Assembly (NCBI GenBank): GCA_947359465.1
Contig: OX375879.1
Span: 122,094,557 to 122,158,556 of the forward strand
From: Metellina segmentata
Taxonomy: Eukaryota > Arthropoda > Arachnida > Araneae > Tetragnathidae
DNA: 64,000 nucleotides
Reading direction: 5' to 3'
Shown: piece by piece, positions 21,134-36,100 of the stretch
Layout: each line of letters begins with the position of its first letter
Position numbering within the stretch: the first letter of the stretch is position 1
The notes under the pieces: generated by a model
Database searches by the model: none
What the model was told of the DNA's origin: nothing
What the model saw: the letters and a program-made list of their open reading frames with translations, nothing else
Translations under genes and position numbers: made by a program

Positions 21134-24100
21134 TCACGATGACCATGCATAAAAATAGAGTTGTTGCCACTCTGGAATGTATTCTATCAAAGGACCTGAA
21201 ATAAATTGGATGCAAGTTAATTTTATAAAAAATTTCCATTTACACAAGAATTACCTTTCACTATTAAACCTAAAACATTTACGTACGAGATTTTAAATCT
21301 ATCAGTCCCAAAACAAAAAAATTGTACCTAGACCTAATTGATGAAGTAAGACATGTTCAGAGTAAATACCACACAAAAAAAATTGAAAGATTTGCAAGAA
21401 AAATTAGTTGCAAGTTTTTTTTTTTAACTATTACTTTTTCATACTTGTACAGACAGTAAATTTCCACTGATTTACAGATATTTCGATTGAGTAATCGAAA
21501 ATATTTAATTCTCTGCAACCATTTAATGAGTGCAAAGACAAAGCAGTTTGTTGTCTTCGGATGGAAGGTCTATCTGTGATAATAGGACATGACTGAATTG
21601 ATGTGCAGTGGGTTGAAGTAGGTAAAGCAAAAGGGGCTGATAAAATTTGCTACATTGGCCAAAATTATGCTTACTATTCTGCTCAATTCCCCATTCCAAT
21701 GCAGAGTGTGAGAATCTTCAGCCTCGTCGGAAAGAACCAAACTGAATACAGTTACGCCATTTCTAAAAAAATGTTGGAAAGTTTGTTGGTGTTGAAAACC
21801 CTAAATCTAGTTTTGAGCAGAAATTCAGTGTAGAATTATTAAAGACCAAAAAAGCTACTACAGCTTCATTGAATTTTATTGGTACCCTCTCTTCTGGATA
21901 AAATACTAAATTAAAGCAACTTTATAAAAAAGAACATTGATATTTTTTTCCCTTTTCATCTACTTGTAACAGGGTTCCCACGGTCCTTGAATTTTTTTTT
22001 CCTAACTAGGGGCCCTTGAAAATTACGGAACTTGGTGAAAAGTACTTGATTTTTTTAACAAGTACATAATTGTGTAATTTTGTCTTGCATTGGAAATTGT
22101 CCAGACTAGTTTCCTCCACAGCATGTGTGCCATTTGAGCCTCATTCTGAATGAAACCGGTATTTCACGCTTTGACACTATGTGATATACTTAAAATGCTA
22201 GGTCTAGATCTCCACAGTATGGCTATCCATCTAAGTTGACACCTCTGGTCTCCATTAAGACCGCTGTTTCTCATACTCTTCGTGCCACCAAAATAATTTA
22301 TCGTACGATATTTTATCACACGACGAAAATCGATATATGTGCAAGTAGCCTGAAAGTTAGCATTGAAACAAGAAGCCCACTCTGCAAAAAAAAAAATCCG
22401 GTTCTGTGAGAAAAGAAAATCTCAATTGTTCCCAAAATTGACAATAACCTTTCTTTTTTGGACTATCAGTTGTATAAAAAAATGATTTTTTTTTCTTTTT
22501 AGTTGACAACTTTTGTGTATGCCTTGTTTTAGGTCGTTATAAAAAATTTTAGGTCCTTGAAAAATATTTTTTTTTTGTTTTGAAAAGTCCTTGAATTTTT
22601 TTTGGATAAAGGTGTGGGAACAATGTGTAAACATGAACACCAACTATGTGTAATCCTGACACAAGTTCAAATGGTATGTAACATAGTGTTCATAGTTCCC
22701 ACATCTTAATCCAATAAAAAAAATTGAAAACTTTCTTTGGTTTTGAAATTTTTCAAGGACCTTAATTTTTTATAACTACCTAAAACAATACATGCAAAAA
22801 TCATCATTTTAAAAGAATTTTTTTTTTTTACTCTTACTTTAAAAAATAAAAGGTTATCAATTTTGGTTATAATTTAGATTTTCTTTTCTCACAGAACCTG
22901 TGATTTTTTTTGCAACTTCAATGCTAACTATCAGGCTACTTGCACACTTCGATCTACACGACACAATCTCCATTTTGCTGTCGAACACTGCCACTACAAC
23001 TGACGTGGTTTATTTTGTTGGAGAAACAAAACTAATCAAATGCTTTGACTGGTGTTAAGACTAGAGAATAAAAAAGCCCCAAGGTTTTACACCAATTGTG
23101 ATTTTCTTATTTTTTTTTAATTTTTCAATCGTAACTTTTATATTTTTTTAAGACGAAGAACTATTAGAGGTGGTTTTCATCTTCGCGATTGTTAAAGATA
23201 AAGAACATTTTAAAGCAGTTGAAATCTGGGAAAATTTTACACCAAATTGATACCTTAGGTCGTCCGAATTTTATGCAAAGCCCAAATTCTGTCATGGGCA
23301 ACGCCGAGCTGGCCTGCTAGTATGATATAAAATATCCTTCCCATTTGTAGTCCAAAAATAGAATTTCAATGTACTGAGTCACGTGCTTGAAGAAACTTCC
23401 TTCCTCGTTTTACGAAAACGGAAAATTCAGTAACCAGAAAGTTAAATGGCAATTTTAAAATGAAACAGTAGTGTCACCCCCTTCAAAAACCTTAAGCTTT
23501 GCGTTTCTGCATCAATCTTGAAACAACTTTAAAAAATGTTTAAAGAATCTGAATTCCGCCTCTAGGCGAAAACTCTTTCATGTCTGAATAGTTTATTCAA
23601 ATAAGCAATGGGACAACGCGACAATGAAACATGGTTTATGATCTTCATACGTGCCTTCAACTGTGGTTGGTCTAATATATATTGCATGGTGTCAAAGTGC
23701 GAAACACTGGCTTCATTCAGAACGACTCTGAAATGGCGCCCCTGCTGTGGAGGAAACTAGTCTGGACTAGTTCCAATGCAACACGAAATCACACAATTTG
23801 TACTAGTTAAAAAAAAATCAAAGACTTTTCACCAAGTTCTGTTATTTTCAAGGGCCGTGGGAACCCTGCAATAGATACTCATAAAGCGGATGAGTTTTTA
23901 CAGAGGATGTTGTTCAGTTTGGTATTTAAACACTACTGCTTTGCAAGGTTTCTGCAATTGATTAAAATGTGAATTTCCACTTATTCATTTTTAAATACTA
24001 GTTATTGTGACATATAAAGATATTTCTAGTACATATTAATTCATGTATTTATGTTGCGTTTTATGGTAAAGGGCGTTCAATGCAAAAGTTTTACTAATGC

Positions 24101-27100
24101 ATCGTTTTCAAAGTTGGAAAGTATGCTATTTATATATCTGCTATTTCACTCTTGCAAACGCAAAATTCATGCAGGGTGGTTAGACTAAGGTTTTTTGTCA
24201 AAAACTGCAAATAATCTAAAATGGAAAGAGGTCCGGAGGATTTTGGACTTAGTACTGTACTTCATTCTGATAGCAATTAGTTCTCAGTAGTTTCATGAGC
24301 AATGATTAGATCAGGGGTCTTCAGCCTTTGGAATCCTTCTAGTATAATATTCTTGAAGAAACACTAAATTTAGATAAATTAAGACAGTGTTTTTCAAACT
24401 TGTGTGTTATCTACTCAAGTTCCACCTAAACATGCTTTTATGTAACACGAAAAACCGTGGGGGAAGACTACCCCTGGGAAAAAGTGTTGTTGTACACCTT
24501 TCTTTGAGAACCTGGTTTAGAAAGTGAAAAAATATGAAATAAAACTTTATTTAAACCTGTTGCTGCGTACAGAGAAAAGTCTTTCACAGATATATGTTGA
24601 TACAAACAGCATTAAAATTTTACTGCTCGTTTAGCAATTTCAGGGTATTTATTTTTGATTTGAAGCCAAAACTGCATAATATCTACTTGCGTAATTGTTA
24701 TTATTAATAAGGAGGTTCATATATCAATGTGTTGTTCTATCTTTTACTGGCAATTATGAGGCATCACAATTTCAAGACTGCATGAAGCTAGTCTAAAGCA
24801 TTGCTCTCTTGGTTTTAGTAGAAGCAGAAAAGAGCTTTCCAATGTGTAAAACCTTTTTGGCCACAGCACATAAAATTAATCTTCTGAAAATTTAATATTT
24901 CTTCTCATAAATTTTAGATCAAAGGAAAAAAAAAACAGGTTTAGTAATCAAAAATTTTTAATTTAATGCTCTTAGATTAGTACAATTCACTTTGAATTCA
25001 ACATAGAATATATGTCAGAAAATGTATGCAACTTTCATTTATATATTTTTTGTTTTCGTTCACAGGAACTATTTTTTTATAACAAATAAAAATTTTCAGA
25101 GAAAATTTGAAAAGCTAAATTTGTCTAAGATTTTGTTGCATAAGTGATATTTAGATTCTTTTTAAGACATTTTGTGAACCTCTTAAAGTTTACCAAAAGA
25201 GCAATTTTTTAGTCATTATGTTCGGTTTTTTCTTTGGTCATAAATACATTTTTAGAGCCTCTAGAAATATTTAAATCAAAATTTATATAATTATGACTTA
25301 AACAGAGATGAATAAACAAATGTTATAAGATAAATACAATGCAAACTTCATTATATTTCAATTTTCTGTCAGAAACAAAGCAATCAACATAATTAAGCCC
25401 TCTGAATTCAGGGGACATAACTAGACCTCAAAATTTAGTAATTGCTCCTCAGAATTCTGAGAAAAATGCTAAATTTGCCTGAATTGCTGGTTTAACAATT
25501 TCCCATAGTAAGTAATTTCATCAGATTATAAAAAATCAACAAAATATCTCCATATAGCATTGCATAAGGAAATGTAAACTCACGTAACAGCAATCCACTT
25601 CCAACAACACGCTCAGAAATGCCCTTCAAAAGGTTAATTATTCGCATCCTGTAAATAATTATGAGTTTAATATTGATGTAAATCAAAATAAATTTGAATA
25701 ATTGTGGATAAAAATACTCATTTCTTACTTGGAATAACTGTTGTAGAAAGGAGATCTCAACAGGTACAACATCATGGAAAAGGCACGCCGGTTAATTTCT
25801 TGCTTCTCAATTTTATTAAAATCAGGATTCTGTTTCAGTAGTTGTAAGCTGAGTGAAAAATTACGCAAGTGTTAAATTCTGGACAAAAATCTTCTCATAT
25901 TTTCAGCTTAATATACATGAATTAAGATACAGTGATCTCTCACTTATACACGCTCTCTTTTATGCGCGTTTTTCAGTTATACGCATTTTTTTTCGCGGTC
26001 CCGGCCATGAATATAGGAAAACAATGATAACTCTTATTCATTTATACGCCACAATAAAAAAGCAGCTCTCACTTATGCGCGTCGCAAAAAAATTTTCAGT
26101 TCAAAAGTAGTTTCCTCAAGTCAGGTGTTGCTTATCGCAAAAACTTTTCCTTTTTTGTTCTGCCTCTAGGAATGTATTCCCTCGCCCTTCCCCTATCGTT
26201 TGGATTCCCGGAACATATTCCTCTACCATATACACGGGTGTACCGGAGGGGTCTTGTGACTGACGGCAGTAAAAGTCGCATTTATACAGCAGCCAATTAG
26301 AGTGGTTAGTACGGTACGTACCACGTGGCATTGATCGCTAACGAAAGAACCTTCTTTGGAGTTCGGGTTCGATGGTATCTTTTTAAAACGGCAAAACGAA
26401 CAAATTTGTAGCTTTCGTTTAAAATGGCTGTTATAAAAAAATTCGAAGAAAATCCTTGCAACTCGATAAAAGCTTTAGCGAAGCATTTTAATGTTCCAGA
26501 GTCGACATTGAGAGGGATTTTAAAAAATCAAGAGGCGATTATAGTCGCTCATCGAGAATGTGGAATTCAGTCGAAGAAAAGAAGCAGAATTCAAGGTGGA
26601 AGGTTCGAAGAATTTGAGAAGGTTTTGTAGCTATGGTTTAAAGAAGCTCGTCAATCGAACATTCCTGTTAACGTTGAGCTTCTAAGGGAGAAGGCCGTAC
26701 AATTGTCAAAGAGTTTTGAAATGGAAAACTTTTCTGCATCACATGGATGGTTTGAAAAATTCAAAAATAGGCATGGCTTGGCAACTCGTGTCCTTTCTGG
26801 GGAAAGTGCGAGTGTCAATGAAAACACTGTAGAACAATGGAAAGAAGACTTGGCTACTTTATTAAACAGATAAGAACCGAAAAACATCTACAATTCTGAC
26901 GAAACTGGACTTTTTTATAAACTGATGCCCGACAGAACCTTAACATTCAAGGGAGAATCATGCCATAGTGGAAAAAAATGTAAAGAAAGACTAACTGCCT
27001 TGCTGTGTTGCAACGCTGATGGTTCAGAAAAATTCCCGCCATTGGTCATTGGCAGATTAAAAAAAACTCGCTGTTTTAAGAACGTGAAGAAGCGTCCTTG

Positions 27101-30100
27101 CGATTGCACTAGCAACAAAACAGCGTGGACGAAATCGCATATTTTCTTGTATTTCCTTCAAAAATTCGACAGGAAAATGCAAAAAGAAAAACGGAAATTT
27201 CTGTTATTCATGGATCAGTGTCCTGCTCACCCACAAGATCTTCCAACTTTCAATAACACGAAAGTTGTGTTTTTCCTGCAAATTGCACGTGCAAGATTCA
27301 ACCTTTGGATCTGAGTATCATCCGTTGTGTGAAAGTGCACTACAGAAAAACTTTAATCCTTCGACTTCTGGCTACATCAGAAACAAAACGTGCATTAAAA
27401 GACGAATTGAAGCAAATTACCGTCCTTGATGCAATTTATACGTTGTGTTCATCATGGAGAAACGTTACTGACAAGTGCATTAAAAGCTGCTTTAAGAAAG
27501 CAGGATTTTCGTTTCCAGCCGAAAATGAATGTGAGGAGCTAGAAAATGAAAGTGAAAACTGTGAAAATGACATAAACGAAGAAGATTGGCATATTGTATT
27601 TGGTGGACTCGCTACGTGCACTACTTTCAACGATTTCGTTAATGCAGATGAAAATTTAACCATAGCTCAATTGCGGGAAATAGGAGACATTGCAGCCGAA
27701 ATAAATGGTGGTGACGAAGATGAAGAGGACGACGATGATGAAGATGTTGCAAAAGTTCTCCCAACTCACTCAGTAGCGTTTGAAGCTTTGGAAACTCTGC
27801 GTGACTATTTTCAGTTCAATTCCGGAAGTATATACATAGTATGAACAATACACTGTATTGATTTTTCACTTTTAAGCTCCCTTTTGTGGTTTTTCACTTA
27901 TGCGCGTTTTTCACTTATACGCGTTTTTTTCGCTGTCCCCAACGCCCGCGCATAAGTGAGAGATCACTGTACCATAATTGCAAATGTGTGGAGATGCAGT
28001 GTTTAAAATTAAATAGCATGTCGAAGCGAAAACTTTTACAAAAGCTTGAAAATTATTTGAGTTGGCACCCCGTAAAATTATAGTTGAAAGGAAACAAAAC
28101 AAGATACAAAAATTAAATACACCCTGAAATTTAAGATATGTCACATAAGTAACTTTCTAATTCTTTCTTTTCATTCGAAAAACCTTAGAATGTTTAGCAA
28201 ACGAAATACCTCACCAAACATTGTGTTTCATTAATGCTATTTAAGATGAAGATTTTTATATGAAAGGATAAAGATAAGTAAATTAATTTCTTTATCAGTT
28301 TTTTAGCATAATTCATGCATTATCTTCAAACTACGCAAACCAAAATATTTTTGCTCTATACCAGTGGTTCCCAAAGTGGGTACAGCAGACCATTGGTAGG
28401 ATGGGGGTCCGTGGAAAATATACAATATCTCCCTAGACAAAATTCGGTCTTTGCAAGCAAAAAATAAAAATATCCATTATTTTCTTGGATTTTTTATGTT
28501 CCAAAATCTAAATTTTAGAATCCAAAACAATGTTTAAATCGATGCAAAGAAAGGAGATTTCAGTACTTATTACTTTTGAAATTGACTTGAAGTTGAGGAA
28601 TGCCTTAATATTGAAATTATAACACATTAAACCTAACATTTCTGAGCCAACAGCTAAAGGGTAGCTTCACTGCTCACATTAAAGATTTTTTTTAAAGTTA
28701 TTATAATTATAATTCTGCAAATTAAGAGCCCTTTGATTTTAATTAACAAATTAGAGTTTGCATAATATTTTTCACTGTTCATTTTATTTCAGAACTTTAT
28801 TTTATCTCTATTTCAAAACTTCAAACCATTATCTTAGTCACTAATCTTTAATGTGTTTTAACATTTATAATAGATTTTTAATAGATGTAATTATTTTACT
28901 CCCAAATTAAAATGAAAAATAAAGATCACTATGGTCAAATGTAGTGCAATGTATGGTCAGGGATTTGCAATTTTTTTTTTCAATAGGGTTCAAGGACTAA
29001 AAAGTTTGGGGTTTTAATGGTGGCGGAGGGGTTATGTTTGGTCAACCTGCACCAAACACAAGACAGACAAGAAAAAACCTTGTGAAATTGAAAAAAATGG
29101 GGATGGGGGAATAGAATAAAGGGATAAAAGCAGATAATGATCGCTTGGTCATGCCAGAGCAGTATTCTAATGTTTTTTAGAGATAGTAAACTCAATAGGA
29201 AAATATCACTAGAGGGTGTGTGAATCCTGTACACTCAATATGTGTCAGAGGGACTCTAACTTTAAGAAAACTACTACTCTATATGCAGTATTAATTGCAA
29301 TGTATAAATTTTGAAAGATTGGGCAATTCTCTCCAGTAATTTAGCGGGGATCAAATGCGATGCAGGTAATATATTTTAACTGGACACCACAGGGTTGCCA
29401 TAATACATATACATGTAAAAAAGTTGCTTTAGTAGCCTGAAAAGTTAAAAATAGTAGTCAAAATAGTCTCCTCCTAGCGATAATTTAGTAGTCTTTTTCT
29501 GTTATCTGTATGTGCCGACTTGGATAAAAAAAGAATAGGACATATGTATGCAGTACAGAAAATTTTGAAACATAGCTAGACAACGCTAAGTATAAGTTTA
29601 TAATAAGCAAACAGAACTTTGATTTCTTAAGCCCCAAACTTTGTTACCTTCAATAAAATTGAGCTTATTTCTTTAGTTCATTAACTTTTAAAATCAACCA
29701 TTACAATAATAAAAAAATTAATATTTGCTGTTCTACCTTTTAGAATAACTGCAGTGAATAAAAAGTACAATTAAAACAAAGACTTATTAAAGAATGCCAG
29801 TTAACTTAGATAATAAATATTTGATATTTTTACCAATTTTATACGAGCTTAAGATAAATTAAACTTGCATTTTTGCAAACAGAATGAATCGATTCACTAA
29901 AACTTGTAAAAACAAATATTTACTGCACCATAGTACTTACAACTTGTAATAATTTAAGGTTGGATTATAAATATATCATATAAATTGCTTTCAGAACGTT
30001 TTTAAAACTATGAATGAAGATACTCAAAAGCACTTGAAAAATTCAGCATAAAAATGTAATGTGTTAGGCATTAAGTAATGTATCCATACAAATATATATT

Positions 30101-33100
30101 TGAATGAAATTAAAATAATAATAACAATGAAAAATAAACACATAATTAAAACACCTAAAAGAAATCTTGGGTATTTTTTGACTTTTTAGTACCAGAGTAA
30201 AGTATCTGCAGACTGGAGAACAAAAGCGAGTTCACTGAAAAGAACATTAATTAAAGGCTCTGAAGTCTGGTAAAAAGTGGAAAATGATAAATAGCTGTGC
30301 ACTGTCAACCACAAACAGTAACTACTTTTATGTCCACATATTTAACCACTTGATAATTTGCTTATATTTTGTGGTTTAAATTATTTGTTTGGAATTTGCA
30401 GGAATAAAAACAAAACAATAATCTAACTGCAGGCCATTGCTCTAACAGTCTTTCACGCACATATCCTGTGGTTAGCCACCTTTGGCAAATTCTTTTTATT
30501 CTGGATTGTTTCATAATCTTCCCATCTGGAGGGAAACCTCTTAAAAAAGTAAAAAATATCAGTAACTAATTCACAAGCAACATAGCCAAAACCTTTAAAA
30601 AAAGGCATTATTGACTGCATGTAAATTGCATGTACCAATGTCTAATAATCCATGGCCTCCTTCTTCAGTTAGTGACTTGCTTATAAGTTTCAAAACTTTT
30701 GATTGAATTTTAAGATCAATTAGAGTAACCACGCAGTGAATTGAAATAAAATATCACCTATTAGGCTGATATGAACTTAAGTTACTAAAAGTACACATGA
30801 CGAAGTCTTTAAAAATCCAAACTAGAATTTATTCAAAAGATAATAATTGAATTTAAGTTAAGATTAAAATATTACATTCGACACAGTTACATTAAAAGTA
30901 AATCTAATAACTTGATCGAAGAGATCAAGTAAGCGGGTACGTGATCAAACAAGTGAGAATGGGAATTAAAGCGGGAATTCTGGTGCAACAGATTGCAACC
31001 GCTTTTATACAATAGTATGGAAGATCACGTGACAAGATTTGCATAATCGTGATAAGATTTGCATAAAGTACGAATCAAATATGTTGGCTTAGTAAAATTG
31101 AGAAAGGAAGGTTTTTCCTAACAACTTTTTTATTCACATTTCGGCCATCTCTGATGCTAAAATTATCAACTTGGTAATCAATAGATTCGAAATACTAAGA
31201 ACTTCCCTATACACCTAAATTTGTATTTCAACGAAATATAACTATTTAACCAAATATGACACATGCTTCCATCTCCACCCCTTATTCAATAAGCTGCAAC
31301 TCTATTCCTATCCATTTGGAAGTTTCCAAATATGGGTATTAGAAATGAGTTTCTACGTCGACGGGAATATTATCGTTACCAATTTTTTTGGCAACAGGCT
31401 CACAGACGGGACAAAATAAGGAGCAAATTTGCTCATTAGTTTACTAGAGACTGCAATGGTATACGATTAATTGTAAAATATTATTTCATGAAACGGATGC
31501 AAAAGGATTGAATACAACAGTGACAAATAATTTTGGCGTTAATATACCACAGAAATTCTTTCGAAAATTCAAATTCTCCACTCAAATTAATTTCGAGAAA
31601 CATAATTGTTAAAAAAAATGGCGATGTGTGAACAGGAATTAAAAAAAAATTAAGCATGACACAGTTGCGTGAAAACTTTTGATGCTAAGATACAACTGAA
31701 AAATAATTCGAAAAATCATCAGAACCATTTAATTTTTAAGATATTACGAAAAACGGATATTGATGACTGATTAATATAGTAAGTGAAGGATAGGCGCTGG
31801 GGGCACATATCACATTCGTGTAGTAAACTTGGTAAGTAATGCAAAATTCAGAGAATTGTAACACAGAGGATACATGTTTCTGCATTATTAGCCGGTATTG
31901 CAATGAAGTAAATGCTAAGATATTGAAAAAGATTCATGATTTAAAAAAAATGGCGATGTGTGAACAGGAATTAAAAAAAAATTAAGCATGACACAGTTGC
32001 GTGAAAACTTTTGATGCTAAGATACAACTGAAAAATAATTCGAAAAATCATCAGAACCATTTAATTTTTAAGATATTACGAAAAACGGATATTGATGACT
32101 GATTAATATAGTAAGTGAAGGATAGGCGCTGGGGGCACATATCACATTCGTGTAGTAAACTTGGTAAGTAATGCAAAATTCAGAGAATTGTAACACAGAG
32201 GATACATGTTTCTGCATTATTAGCCGGTATTGCAATGAAGTAAATGCTAAGATATTGAAAAAGATTCATGATTTATATCCAGATACATCGAAGGCAAAAA
32301 ATAAGATAAAAAACATGCACGTTGAAACAGCAAATACATTGACGAAATTCCTGTAAGAAGCCAAATCTTTCTTAGAAGAACCTATTGGCCGAGAAAAATT
32401 ATGATGAAATCTTTTCTTGATATCGAATTGGACACAACTTCACGATATTGACCTTTGAAATCGCTGCTGCCATTTTTGTAACCAAAGTTGTTTAAAAATG
32501 GATTTAATACAAAAAAATTTAAAATAGTAGTCTGAAACTTTAAAAAGTCGTCGCTTTATTAAAAATAGTTACTTTTGGGCCTGCTCTTGACGAAAAAAGT
32601 CGCCTTTTAGTTGCTAATGGCAACCCTGCGGCACCATAATATTAAATGCGGACACTTAACTGTCAAAAGGTTCAAAATGATTATTGGGGCAAGCAAAACA
32701 TTTGGTGGAAAAAACTACAGCTCATTTTTATAAAAATATCTAATTTCAGAAAATGGACTATAAAATATAAGTAGAAAACAAGTGCAGAATTTTAAGAAAG
32801 ATAAGAATGTTCAACAAACCTTGTAGCATCTACTCCAAGGGCAATCATCCATGGTTTCCAGGAAAATTCCCCAAAAGCTCCCATGGATGCCACTATGTAG
32901 CTTAAGGATAATTACACCAATGTACATACATACAGGCTTTTAATTAGCAAAGCTATGCTATTTTTCATAATTTTCAGTACCTGACCCCCTTAATTGTAGA
33001 ATTATTCAGCTGGTATATAAATAGAGGGAAAGACAACAGGTTTTGAAACCACATGTTGTAGTTCTAAGGAGTCTTGCCAATTTTTAAGGAAAGCCAGGAC

Positions 33101-36100
33101 AGTTTGAATATTCTAAAAAAACTTGTTTCGTTGGATTACATTTCGATACATGAGTCTAGCATATTAACGCAGATTTTGTGTCTTCTAAGAACGTTCTCTC
33201 TTGTACATAGGCGTAACTAGGGTTGTTGGATGGGGGGGGGTCCTCCCAAAAAGTTTAGAATGTACCCCAGTAAAAAGGAGAAGATTAAATTACTTACATT
33301 AATATACAAAAGTTATTATATTAAAAAGTAATACTGAACATTCTTAACACATTTTACAAAGCTGAATGATTGCAGAGCTAAATGGCTTGTCTGATTGCAC
33401 TGTAATCAATCAAGTCGCTTTAAAGAACCTCTTCCGGAATTGAGACTTCTAATAGCCGCGGTAGCTCAGTCAGTAGAGCGTCGGGCTTGCATCAGAAGGG
33501 TAGTGGGTTCTGTCCTCGGCGGAGCCTACAATTCTGATGATTGCGAGATCGGCACTTCGACCTGGCTAAAGACTGTCGTGTTCACTAATGGTGACTGGGG
33601 CACGTTAAATAGGCCGTGGTCACAATGTCCCCATACCAAATCAATACCTTTGGGGGTACCTAATCAGGGGGTTATCGGCCTCTGATTGGGATCTAAATTA
33701 CGATATGTGTGAGTGAATACATGTATGAAAGGGACCTTCCTGTAAAACGGATGTGTCCTGTATGTCGAGCAAAGTCGGACTTCCTCCCAATGGGGCTCAA
33801 TAACATGGAAGGCACACACCCCTCGTCTCTTGTCGTCTTCGACGGGCCTGGCACTCCTCTGGTCTGCCAGTGTAAGCATAAGAAACAACAAATGCAAAAG
33901 GTAAACATAACTACCTCAGTAAAAGTGAAAAGAAAAGTTGCAGAGGTGTACACTAAATAAATACTGACTGTAAAATATTCTCAAAATCCTTTGAAATGTT
34001 AACAGTTATAAATATTATTAGTTTAAAGTGCACTAAATGAATTTATATTATTTACAATGGCATAATATTAAGATAGCATCTTTTCAAAATGTAAAATGGC
34101 AATTTTTTTTTTCATAAATATACTTAAGATATGAATACAATTGAACTAAATAATTCATAAGTCTGACAGTAATTATATATAAGTAGAATATTATTTCATC
34201 TGGTAATTTTGCTAAACTTTTTCACATAATAAAAAAGGATACAGTGAATTAAAGGTCTACACATATGAAGCATTTCTGCAGTGAAATATTTTCCAGAAAG
34301 TTTTGTTGGATGTCTGGACATAACTTTACAATTACCTTCATCAGTCTTAGGCAATTTCCATGATCTCGATACCAGCGGGGGAGCTAAAAAGGAAGTTTCA
34401 TTACACAAAAATAAAAAGTACTATTTATACATAAGATGCCTATATACCAATATCAGTTGGTTTTTAGGTTTTATGGTATACTAGGGGGCCTGCCCCCTTC
34501 TCGCTAACGCTCCCCAACCCCCGGAGGATAGCTTTGCAATCCTCATTGGTTCGCTGCGCGAACCTATGCTCGCTTCGCTCGCCTCAATGAAGACATGTGT
34601 CCTAGCAGAAAGGATTGTTTACAAAATATGTTTTTAAAAAAATGCTTTTCAAATCTAAATTTGATGTATTACAGAAAAAATATATACAGTATCTCCAAAA
34701 TCAGAATTCAAATGAAAACTTTGTGCAAATTTTGACTCGAAATGTGAGCGTTGCTTTGGAAATTGAATACCCAGCATGTTGTTTGTGTGTACATTTTCCC
34801 AACACTCAAACGACCCACACTTTTTCATTGAGTTTGTTGCCGAAAGTTGTAGTGCAAGCGTCTTGTTGAACTATAATTGTTGGCCCTGAAAAGGACCTTT
34901 TTTTAAATGGCCCTGAAAAGATTCTCCGCTTTCTTTTATTTCTATTATAAACTAACTGCAACAGCTCATTAAAATTTCCTTTTTTTTCCCCAATAAAATT
35001 TCATCCGATAACGCTATAAATTGAATCGATGCGCGAGACTTCGCGATAAACAAACAATCGTACAGTGTTGCCAAAACGCGATTACAAATAACGTCTTTTT
35101 TGCGTGCCACGTAAGAGAATTATATATATAGAAGGGTCACACCTAGCTGTTTCAAACGCAGTATGTCAAGTAAAAAATACTGTGAAAGAAAAAAATATAA
35201 CTGGAGAAAATTGCAATAAAATGAGGTACCCCCATCTAAGTTAACTGTTGAAGAAATAATGAAATATCATTAGAAATTATGTATTATGACAATGATAAAA
35301 TGCTGCATGAATGTAAAAAGGTGAAGAGTGATGCATGCAAAGGAGGAGTAACAAATCTGAAAAAATTGGCGAAGTATTAAACAAGCACCAATACAAATGT
35401 CTAGGAACTGTACACGAATTTAAAATACGATTGATGGAGAGATTCTTGGCAAAGCTGGCACGATTGAGCCTTTTCCCCAATCAATAAAAAATCACTTGCT
35501 GAATGAGGTAAGTTGGTTGTTTTGGGGTTTTATGACAAGGGTCAAAATAAAAGGGAGGAAGGATCACTTGAGTACCTCAGGATTATGTGATGCCCATGCA
35601 CCATCTACAGGAGATGTGCCCCTGAGGGCGATTGAATCAGGAAGCGCAATAATTAAACTGCAAATGCAGCAATATAATTTGGGGTTACCAAGGGGTCAAA
35701 TCCTGAGAAGTTGGCACATCTAAGGTCACAATGGAAGATAAACTCACTCTCTTAAAGTTTGTTTGGGGTTTGTGTTTAGTTTTTATCAAGTTTGTTCAGT
35801 TATTATCAAAGAATAAACTGAAAAATTACATACCTGCATCTAAAGTTCTCATGACCCTTCCTGATGTTTTGAGACTGAATGTGACCTCCACTTTCGGACA
35901 GGTTCCATTGTCCTCGATGAGTTTTTCAGTATCCTTATTTTTGCACAATGCAGGTATTTCTTTTTGGCGATTGAGAGGAGGGATGGGAGGGAATCGTTGG
36001 AGCCCTTGATCATGTCTCAGCAAGAGCAGAATACGAATTACAAACCTAGAAGAATATAACAATGATAAAAATGGCTAAAAAGAGGAAAAGTCATGGTGCT

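Noticed and set aside
21974..23868. One single hAT element with outer CAGGGTTCCCAC ends
   Set aside because: The 8-bp flanks (ACTTGTAA and CAATAGAT) do not match, and the interior shows a second pair of ends at about 22620-22700, so two inverted copies fit better.
33454..33530. A functional tRNA gene
   Set aside because: The A box is good, but the B box is changed, the acceptor stem does not close, and unrelated sequence follows directly. It fits a SINE head better.
33395..33960. Several overlapping 70-95-aa open frames
   Set aside because: They cover the tRNA-derived SINE and its body on both strands; they have no domain and are explained by its lower AT content.
35826..36062. A separate 78-aa gene on the minus strand
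   Set aside because: It is PEX16 exon 4 (35834-36045) with read-through into the flanking introns.
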